A DNA stretch of 64,000 bases from the NCBI RefSeq assembly GCF_039540195.1, contig NZ_BAABEO010000023.1:1-64000 (forward strand), given 5' to 3'. Origin of the DNA: Zafaria ginkgonis. GTDB lineage: Bacteria; Actinomycetota; Actinomycetes; Actinomycetales; Micrococcaceae. This document shows, one piece after another, positions 58,169 to 64,000 of this stretch. Position 1 is the stretch's first letter. Each line of letters starts with the position of its first letter. The notes beneath the pieces were generated by a model. The model saw only the letters and a list, made by a program, of their open reading frames with translations, was not told the DNA's origin and searched no databases. Position numbers and translations under genes: made by a program.

Positions 58169-58626
58169 GCGGCCTTGAACAGCTGTACCAGCAGATCATC
58201 CTCGACCACGCCAAGCGGCGCGTCGGCGATGGGCTGAAGGAGGCCGAAGCCGGCCACGCCTGGGGCGAATCACACCAGCACAACCCGATCTGCGGCGACG
58301 AGATCCGGCTGCGCGTGGAGACCGACGGGGACACGATCGCCCGCATCAGTTGGGAAGGCAACGGCTGCTCGATCTCGATGGCCTCCGCCTCCGCGCTGGT
58401 GGAACTGGCGCAGGGGGAGGACCGCGGCACCTTCACGGACATGCTCGAGGAATTCCGCGAGACCATGCGTTCGCGCGGAACCCGCGAGGGCGACGAGGAA
58501 CTGCTCGGGGACGCCGCAGCCTTCTCCGGCGTCTCCCGGTTCCCGGCCCGGGTCAAGTGCGCCATGCTCGCCTGGGTGGCCGCCGAGGGTGCGTTGCTCA
58601 CCGCGGCCCCCGGGAACGCCGCTTAG
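58165..58626 (+). CDS. sufU: Fe-S cluster assembly sulphur-transfer protein SufU
   Basis: A 153-residue SufU: the zinc/sulphur-binding cysteines are C43 (NPICGDEI), C68 (GNGCSI) and C132 (KCAMLAW), and the insertion between the second and third cysteines that separates SufU from IscU is present. It accepts sulphur from SufS. The ATG overlaps the sufS stop (58165-58168). Confidence 0.96.
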   Translation: MSGLEQLYQQIILDHAKRRVGDGLKEAEAGHAWGESHQHNPICGDEIRLRVETDGDTIARISWEGNGCSISMASASALVELAQGEDRGTFTDMLEEFRETMRSRGTREGDEELLGDAAAFSGVSRFPARVKCAMLAWVAAEGALLTAAPGNAA

Positions 58627-58685
58627 CTTTCCACCCACCTTCGGCGTCAAGGTGCCGAGGGCCAGTGTGCACACTCGGGCGCACG

Positions 58686-58691
58686 TAAACT
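58686..58691 (+). promoter_or_regulatory. -10 element just upstream of lepB
   Basis: TAAACT ends six bases before the lepB ATG with no Shine-Dalgarno site between, the same spacing as at rsmA. This suggests a leaderless transcript. No clear -35 is seen. Confidence 0.45.
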
Positions 58692-58697
58692 GTGCCC

Positions 58698-59417
58698 ATG
58701 GCAATACTTCGGCGCACGTCAGGGGACGAACGCAGGCACCTTCCCCTCTGGCTGCTCACCCTGGTCAACGTCGTCGTGGCGGTGGCCGTGGTGGCGCTGG
58801 TCCAGATGTTCCTGGTCAAGCTCTACAGCGTGCCTTCGGGGTCGATGGAAACCACCCTCAACGTCGGCGACCGCATCCTGGTCAACCGCCTGGCCTACGG
58901 GGGCGGGGCGCCGCCGAGCGGCGACATCGTGGTGTTCGGCGCGGACGCGGCGTGGGAGCAGGAGTTCCTGGCCAACGAGCAGGACGTGGCCGAACGGGTG
59001 CTGCGCGGCTTCGGCGACCTGACCGGGATCGGGCCGTCCAATGAGAAGTTCCTGGTCAAGCGGGTGATCGGCGCCCCCGGCGACACCGTCGAATGCTGCT
59101 CCCCGGAAGGGGCGGTCACGGTGAACGGCCAGGCCTTGGCGGAGGACTACCTGTACGAGGACTTCGACTTCGCGCCCGGAACGCTAGACTGCGCCAGCAC
59201 GCCGGCCTCGTTCCGGTGTTTCGGGCCGATCGCGGTCCCGGAGGACAAGGTGCTGGTGCTGGGCGACCACCGGAGCACGTCCTCGGACTCGGTGGCGACC
59301 TGCCGGGGCCGCGACCGGGAGGCCCAGGCCACCTGTGCCCGGTTCGTCTCCCCGCCCGACGTCGTCGGCAAGGTGGTGCTCAAGGCCTGGCCGCCGTCGG
59401 ACTGGCGCGCCTTCTGA
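58698..59417 (+). CDS. lepB: Signal peptidase I
   Basis: A 239-residue membrane-anchored serine/lysine peptidase that removes signal peptides. One N-terminal helix (about 16-41) is followed by the catalytic PSGSM motif (Ser49) and the Lys box FLVKRVIGAPGD (Lys121). The GDHRSTSSDS motif near the C-terminus completes the family. Its likely substrates include the secreted proteins of the surface locus, but housekeeping function is assumed. A TAAACT six bases upstream suggests a leaderless ATG start. Its 3' end overlaps the convergent VanZ-like gene by 38 bases. Confidence 0.94.
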   Translation: MAILRRTSGDERRHLPLWLLTLVNVVVAVAVVALVQMFLVKLYSVPSGSMETTLNVGDRILVNRLAYGGGAPPSGDIVVFGADAAWEQEFLANEQDVAERVLRGFGDLTGIGPSNEKFLVKRVIGAPGDTVECCSPEGAVTVNGQALAEDYLYEDFDFAPGTLDCASTPASFRCFGPIAVPEDKVLVLGDHRSTSSDSVATCRGRDREAQATCARFVSPPDVVGKVVLKAWPPSDWRAF

Positions 59418-59835
59418 TCCTGAATCTGGATCGGGCCGCCGCGGCCAGCAGCGCGAGGCCGCACAAGGCGATCCCGACCAGTGCGCCGAGCGTGTTGGCG
59501 GCAATGTCGGCCGCCGAGGCGTACCGTTCCGGAAGCAATTGGCGTTGGGCCCATTCGATGCCGGCGCTGGCGGCCGCCGCGGACAGCAGCGCGATCCACC
59601 AGTGCGGCGGCCGCAGGGCGGCCGCGAGCAGGAAGCCGAACGGCACGAACATCGCCACGTTGGCCAGCCATTCGACCAGCGCGTAGTCGAACCATTCCGG
59701 AATCCCGTGCCGGTGCAGCCAGTCCAGGGCACGCAGCAGGTCCGCGCCCGCGTCCCGGTCCACCGGAACGGGCCAAAAGACCACCAGCAGCAGGCAAACC
59801 GCGTAGCAGATGGCCGGCACCACCAGCCAGGCCAC
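59380..59835 (-). CDS. VanZ-like family membrane protein
   Basis: A 151-residue protein with four predicted membrane helices and the VanZ-type pattern ANVAMFVPFGFLLA followed by SAGIEWAQRQLLPERYASAADI. VanZ relatives affect sensitivity to cell-wall antibiotics, but most have no known role. The GTG at 59835 is the only usable start, because an upstream TAG at 59896-59898 closes the frame; no ribosome site is evident. It overlaps the end of lepB by 38 bases and follows the DUF2505 gene on the same strand. Confidence 0.82.
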   Translation of the reverse strand: MAWLVVPAICYAVCLLLVVFWPVPVDRDAGADLLRALDWLHRHGIPEWFDYALVEWLANVAMFVPFGFLLAAALRPPHWWIALLSAAAASAGIEWAQRQLLPERYASAADIAANTLGALVGIALCGLALLAAAARSRFRIRRRASPTAARP

Positions 59836-59895
59836 CCGCCGCAGCAGCGGCAGGTGGCCCAGCAGGGTGCGCTTGCGTCGAAGCAGGGTTCCCGC

Positions 59896-60396
59896 CTAGG
59901 CCTGGCGCTCCAGCCAAGCCTTCGCCTGGGCGGCCTGCAGGTTCAGCGCCTTGCCGACGAACGGCTCGGCGGCGCTGGCGATCTTGCCGCCCAGGAACGG
60001 GATGCCGGAGGAGACCTCGCCCTCCAGGTCCACGCGGCTGCCCCCGGCCGCGGCGGCCACGCGCTGGACGGCCGAGACGTTCACCGGGATGCCGGAGACC
60101 TCGACGGTGACGTTGGCCTCGCGGGAGCCGTCGGCGGCCGGTGCGGACCACGCCTCGCGCTGGGTGACGTCCACCGAGGCGCCGACGAACTTGCGGGCGA
60201 TCTCCGGAAGGCGGTCGGTCGGGACGCTGCGCACCGTGACGGACTCGAAGGCCCCGGCCAGGTCGCCGGAGACGGTGAAGTCCTTCAGCGTGCCGCCGAC
60301 CTGGGTGCCCAGGTGCTCCACAAAGGCGCGGTCGGCGAAGGTGGCGACCACTTCGGCGGGGGTGTAGGGCAGGGTGGTGGTGGCGTTCAGGGCCAT
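59896..60396 (-). CDS. DUF2505 domain-containing protein
   Basis: A 166-residue protein matching the actinobacterial DUF2505 family, which has a START/SRPBCC-like lipid- or ligand-binding fold: TLPYTPAEVVATFADRAF at the start, VTVEVSGIPVNVSAVQR in the middle, and the ISG-type GIPFLGGKIASAAEPFV helix at the C-terminus. No signal peptide. The ATG at 60396 has GGAGGA seven bases upstream. Function is unknown; it commonly lies near mfd in this group. Confidence 0.85.
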   Translation of the reverse strand: MALNATTTLPYTPAEVVATFADRAFVEHLGTQVGGTLKDFTVSGDLAGAFESVTVRSVPTDRLPEIARKFVGASVDVTQREAWSAPAADGSREANVTVEVSGIPVNVSAVQRVAAAAGGSRVDLEGEVSSGIPFLGGKIASAAEPFVGKALNLQAAQAKAWLERQA

Positions 60397-60434
60397 GGGG
60401 GCGTCCTCCATCGTTGCGGTTTCGTGATCTAAGC

Positions 60435-60587
60435 GTACCCGCCGCGGGACCCGCCCCGAGCGCCAGCGAGGGGTGGGAGGTGGGGGCGCGGTACCCGCCG
60501 CGGGACCCGCCCCGAGCGCCAGCGAGGGGTGGGAGGTGGGGGCGCGGTACCCGCCGCGCGCACCGCCGAGGGGTGGGAGGCGGGGCC
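60435..60587 (+). repeat. 56-base tandem repeat upstream of mfd
   Basis: Two perfect copies (60435-60490, 60491-60546) and a shortened third (60547 to about 60587) of a 56-base unit starting gtacccgccgcgggaccc and containing gagcgccagcgagg. It lies between the divergent DUF2505 and mfd genes. The remainder of the 320-base gap shows TAGGCT (60635-60640) as a weak mfd -10 and no ORF. Confidence 0.9.
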
Positions 60588-60716
60588 ACGGCCGGCGCAC
60601 CGGCGCCTCCGGAGCGGGCCGGCCGCACCGGCGGTAGGCTGTTAACGGCCCGGGATTCGACGACGATTCCGGGCTCCACGTGCGCTCCGCCGTGCCCCCG
60701 GAAGGAACACCGCCCC

Positions 60717-63700
60717 ATGGCTCTTGCTGGACTCCGCGCCGCCCTCGCGGCCGATCCCTCCTATGCCCGCGTGCGCGCCCACGCGGCGCGCCCGTTCGCG
60801 GACCGCAGCCCCGACCTTGAGGTGGCCGCCCCGGCCGGGCTGCGTGCGGCCCTGGTCGCGGAAACCGTCGACGGCCTGGCCGCGGAAGGGGCGGACGGCG
60901 CCGCCGCGATCGTGCTGGCCGTCACCGCCACCGGACGCGAAGCCGAGGACCTCGAGGCGGCGTTGGGCGCCTACCTGCCGGCCGACGCCGTCGCCCAGTT
61001 CCCGAACTGGGAGACGCTGCCGCACGAACGGCTGTCCCCGCGCTCGGACACCGTGGGCCGGCGCTTGGCGGTGCTCCGCCGGCTCGCCCACCCGGACGGC
61101 ACGCTGAAGGTCGTGGTGGCCCCGATCCGCGCGGTGGTGCAGCCGCTGGTTGCCGGGCTCGGCGACCTTTCCCCGGTGGACGTGAAGGTGGGGCAGGAAA
61201 AGCCGTTCGGCGACGTGGTGCGGGAACTGGCCGCTGCGGCCTACGCGCGCGTGGACATGGTGACCCACCGCGGCGAGTTCGCGGTGCGCGGCGGCATCCT
61301 CGACGTGTTCCCGCCCACCGAGGACCACCCGGTGCGCATCGAGTTCTTCGGCGACGAGGTCGAGCAGATGCGCTGGTTCGCCGTCGCGGACCAGCGTTCC
61401 TTCAGTGCAGGGGAGGACGGCCCGGCCGGCCCGACCGAGCTGCATGCCCCGCCGTGCCGCGAACTGCTGATCACCCCCGCGGTGATGAGCCGCGCGGCGA
61501 AGCTGAAAGCGGCGATGCCGGCCGCCGCGGACATGCTGGAGAAGATCGCCGGCGGCATTGCCGTCGAGGGCATGGAGTCCCTGGCCCCGGTGCTGGTGGA
61601 CGCGATGGTCCCGTTCGTCGACCAGCTGCCGCGCGGCTCCATCGCCGTCGTCATGGAGCCCGAACGCGTGCGCGCCCGCGCCCACGACCTCTCCGAAACC
61701 AACGCCGAGTTCCTCGCCGCGGCCTGGTCCACCGCCTCCGACGGCGGCGCGGCCCCCGTGGACCTGCTGCAGGCCGAGGGGGTTTCCGCCTCCCTGGACG
61801 CCGGGAACTTCGCCACGCTCGCCGACACCCGCGCCGCCGCGCTGGAGGGCCGGGTCAGCTGGTGGTCGGTCACCTCGCTGGGGCAGGACGAGGAACTGCT
61901 GCCGGAGGTGGACAGCATCCGGCTGGCCGCCCGCGAACCGCGCGGCTACCAGGGCGACGTCGCCGAGATGATGGAGTTCATCGGTTCGCGCGTGCGCGAG
62001 GACTGGCGCGTCGTCGTCGTCACTGACGGCCCGGGGCCGGCCCAGCGCCTCGCCGAACTCTTCCACGACGCCGGCATACCCTGCCACCGGGTGCCCTCGC
62101 TGGAGGAGCCTCCGCAGGAGGGCATCATCGAGATCACCACCGCGGTGGCCGGACGCGGCTTCGTCTTCGACGGACTCAAGCTGGGCCTGCTCACCGAGGC
62201 CGACCTGCTGGGCCGCTCCAGCGCCTACGCGGCCAAGAGCGGACGCAAGCTGGCCGCCCGGCGGCGCAACGCCGTCGACCCCCTGCAGTTGGCAGAGGGG
62301 GACTTCGTGGTGCACGAGCAGCACGGAATCGCCAAGTTCGTTGAGCTCATCCAGCGCAAGGTCGCCACCGGATCGGGCGAGGCGGGCGTGCGCGAATACA
62401 TGGTGCTCGAATACGCGCCGGCCAAGCGCGGGGCACCCGGGGACCGGCTCTTCGTGCCCACCGACCAGCTGGACCAGGTCACCCGCTACGTCGGCGGCGA
62501 GACGCCGGCCCTGTCGAAGATGGGCGGCGCGGACTGGTCCAGCACCAAGTCCAAGGCGCGCAAGGCCGTCAAGGAGATCGCCGGCGAACTGATCCGGCTG
62601 TACTCGGCCCGCATGGCCTCGCGCGGGCACGCCTTCCAGAAGGACACCCCGTGGCAGCATGAGCTGGAGGAAGCGTTCCCGTTCACCGAGACCCCCGACC
62701 AGCTGACCACCATCAACGAGGTCAAGGCCGACATGGAGCGCGAGATTCCGATGGACCGGCTGGTCTCCGGCGACGTCGGCTTCGGCAAGACGGAGATCGC
62801 CGTCCGGGCCGCGTTCAAGGCCGTGCAGGACGGCAAGCAGGTGGCCGTGCTGGTGCCCACCACGCTGCTGGCCCGCCAGCACCACGAGACGTTCACCGAA
62901 CGGTTCTCCGGCTTCCCGGTGCGGGTGCGCTCGCTCTCCCGCTTCCAGACGGCCAAGGAGGCCAAGGACGTCATCGAAGGGCTGCGGAACGGGTCGGTGG
63001 ACGTGGTGGTCGGCACGCACCGGCTGCTGTCCAAGGAAATCGAGTTCAAGGACCTGGGGCTGGTGGTCGTCGACGAGGAGCAGCGCTTCGGCGTCGAGCA
63101 CAAGGAAGCGCTGAAGAAGATGCGCACCAACGTGGACGTGCTGGCCATGTCCGCCACCCCGATCCCGCGCACGCTGGAGATGTCGCTGACCGGCATCCGC
63201 GAAACCTCCACGCTGGCCACCCCGCCGGAGGAGCGCCACCCCGTCCTGACCTATGTGGGCCCCTACACGGACCGGCAGGTCACCGCGGCGATCCGCCGCG
63301 AGCTGATGCGCGAGGGCCAGGTGTTCTTCGTGCACAACCGCGTCTCCTCCATCGACAGCGTCGCCGCGCAGCTGCGCGAGCTGGTCCCGGAGGCGCGGGT
63401 GGAGGTCGCCCACGGCAAGATGAGCGAGTCCCGGCTGGAGCAGATCATCGTGGACTTCTGGGAGCGGAAGTTCGACGTGCTCGTCTCCACCACCATCATC
63501 GAGACCGGCCTGGACATCTCCAACGCCAACACCCTGATCGTGGACCGGGCCGATGCCTACGGGCTGTCCCAGCTGCACCAGCTGCGCGGGCGCGTGGGCC
63601 GCGGCCGCGAGCGCGCCTACGCCTACTTCCTCTGGAACGCGGAGAAGCCGCTGGGCGAGGTGGCGCTGGAGCGGCTGAAGGCCGTGGCCGCCCACAACGA

Positions 63701-64000
63701 GCTCGGCTCAGGCTTCCAGCTGGCCATGAAGGACCTGGAGATCCGCGGCGCCGGCAACCTGCTCGGCGGCGAGCAGTCGGGCCACATCGCCGGCGTCGGC
63801 TTCGACCTGTACATCCGGCTGGTCGGCGAGGCCGTGGCCGACTTCAAGGGCGAGGCCGAGGACAAGCCCGCGGACATGAAGATCGAGCTGCCGATCAACG
63901 CGCACCTGCCCCACGACTACGTGCCGGGGGAGCGGCTGCGCCTGGAGGCCTACCGCAAGCTGGCCGCCGCGCAGGATCCCGAGGCGATCGACGCCGTCGT
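60717..64000 (+). CDS. mfd: Transcription-repair coupling factor Mfd (3' end outside window)
   Basis: 1094 codons are present and the gene runs off the window; the family is usually near 1150-1220 residues. It displaces stalled RNA polymerase and recruits UvrA. Visible are the UvrB-homology N-terminal region (FPNWETLPHERLSP), the RNA-polymerase-interacting domain beginning GDFVVHEQHGIAKF (about 527), and the RecG-like translocase with Walker A FGKTE (Lys691), the DEEQ box (786-789), SATPIPRTLEMS, and the TRG motif region (LHQLRGRVGRGRERAYAY). The ATG has GGAAGGAACA upstream. Nothing suggests damage. Confidence 0.97.
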   Translation, partial: MALAGLRAALAADPSYARVRAHAARPFADRSPDLEVAAPAGLRAALVAETVDGLAAEGADGAAAIVLAVTATGREAEDLEAALGAYLPADAVAQFPNWETLPHERLSPRSDTVGRRLAVLRRLAHPDGTLKVVVAPIRAVVQPLVAGLGDLSPVDVKVGQEKPFGDVVRELAAAAYARVDMVTHRGEFAVRGGILDVFPPTEDHPVRIEFFGDEVEQMRWFAVADQRSFSAGEDGPAGPTELHAPPCRELLITPAVMSRAAKLKAAMPAAADMLEKIAGGIAVEGMESLAPVLVDAMVPFVDQLPRGSIAVVMEPERVRARAHDLSETNAEFLAAAWSTASDGGAAPVDLLQAEGVSASLDAGNFATLADTRAAALEGRVSWWSVTSLGQDEELLPEVDSIRLAAREPRGYQGDVAEMMEFIGSRVREDWRVVVVTDGPGPAQRLAELFHDAGIPCHRVPSLEEPPQEGIIEITTAVAGRGFVFDGLKLGLLTEADLLGRSSAYAAKSGRKLAARRRNAVDPLQLAEGDFVVHEQHGIAKFVELIQRKVATGSGEAGVREYMVLEYAPAKRGAPGDRLFVPTDQLDQVTRYVGGETPALSKMGGADWSSTKSKARKAVKEIAGELIRLYSARMASRGHAFQKDTPWQHELEEAFPFTETPDQLTTINEVKADMEREIPMDRLVSGDVGFGKTEIAVRAAFKAVQDGKQVAVLVPTTLLARQHHETFTERFSGFPVRVRSLSRFQTAKEAKDVIEGLRNGSVDVVVGTHRLLSKEIEFKDLGLVVVDEEQRFGVEHKEALKKMRTNVDVLAMSATPIPRTLEMSLTGIRETSTLATPPEERHPVLTYVGPYTDRQVTAAIRRELMREGQVFFVHNRVSSIDSVAAQLRELVPEARVEVAHGKMSESRLEQIIVDFWERKFDVLVSTTIIETGLDISNANTLIVDRADAYGLSQLHQLRGRVGRGRERAYAYFLWNAEKPLGEVALERLKAVAAHNELGSGFQLAMKDLEIRGAGNLLGGEQSGHIAGVGFDLYIRLVGEAVADFKGEAEDKPADMKIELPINAHLPHDYVPGERLRLEAYRKLAAAQDPEAIDAV

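Noticed and set aside
1..64000. CRISPR arrays, insertion sequences, prophage or integrase genes
   Set aside because: No regularly spaced repeats with unique spacers, no transposase, integrase or phage structural genes, and no attachment-site duplication at the tRNA-Gln gene were found.

Overview
The window is very GC-rich and densely coded, with frequent GTG starts and 1-4 base stop/start overlaps. Its housekeeping genes (Rpf-family resuscitation factor, rsmA-ispE-ABC-F, glmU-prs, rplY-pth, sufS-sufU, mfd) are in an order I associate with Micrococcaceae (Arthrobacter-like Actinobacteria). That family assignment is inferred from gene content and order, not from a search.

Layout. 1-5.2 kb: a catabolic-looking cassette on the minus strand (NCS1 permease, serine hydrolase of the 6-aminohexanoate-dimer hydrolase type, amidohydrolase, all overlapping by 4 bases), with a divergent TetR regulator and a twin-palindrome operator candidate. 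5.2-10.3 kb: MoxR ATPase, DUF58 and transglutaminase operon. 10.5-17 kb: TatD, Rpf behind a long leader, RsmA, IspE, ABC-F. 17-26 kb: three very large LuxR-family STAND-type regulators in a row, followed by a CDP-glycerol-forming cytidylyltransferase. 26-30 kb: about 0.9 kb of strongly structured non-coding DNA, a 24-codon leader ORF, a polyprenyl sugar-phosphate transferase and a glycosyltransferase. 30-37 kb: tRNA-Gln, glmU, prs, a low-molecular-weight tyrosine phosphatase tail to tail with a tyrosine autokinase, a short L25 gene, pth. 37-56.7 kb: an exopolysaccharide and surface-protein locus between pth and sufS. 56.8-64 kb: sufS, sufU, signal peptidase I, VanZ-like protein, DUF2505 protein, a 56-bp tandem repeat, and mfd running off the end.

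How it works together (inference). The 17-56.7 kb region reads as one polymer and surface-matrix system broken up by housekeeping genes. It has initiation (sugar-phosphate transferase), chain building (four glycosyltransferases), export (Wzx-like flippase), polymerisation (O-antigen ligase-like protein), length control (two Wzz/BY-kinase proteins and one phosphatase), and apparent glycerol-phosphate chemistry (TagD-like protein, CDP-alcohol phosphotransferase, GDPD-like lipoprotein). Three large secreted proteins, two beta-propeller/PKD proteins and one beta-helix protein, share a roughly 200-residue module and are the best candidates for matrix proteins made with the polymer.

Points most worth a second look: the shared module and paralogous propellers; the glycerol-phosphate enzymes; the LuxR trio in which only the third protein keeps a canonical P-loop; two small leader ORFs with the same architecture ahead of the two synthesis operons; a second BY-kinase with degraded Walker motifs; and an L25 lacking the C-terminal domain usual in Actinobacteria.
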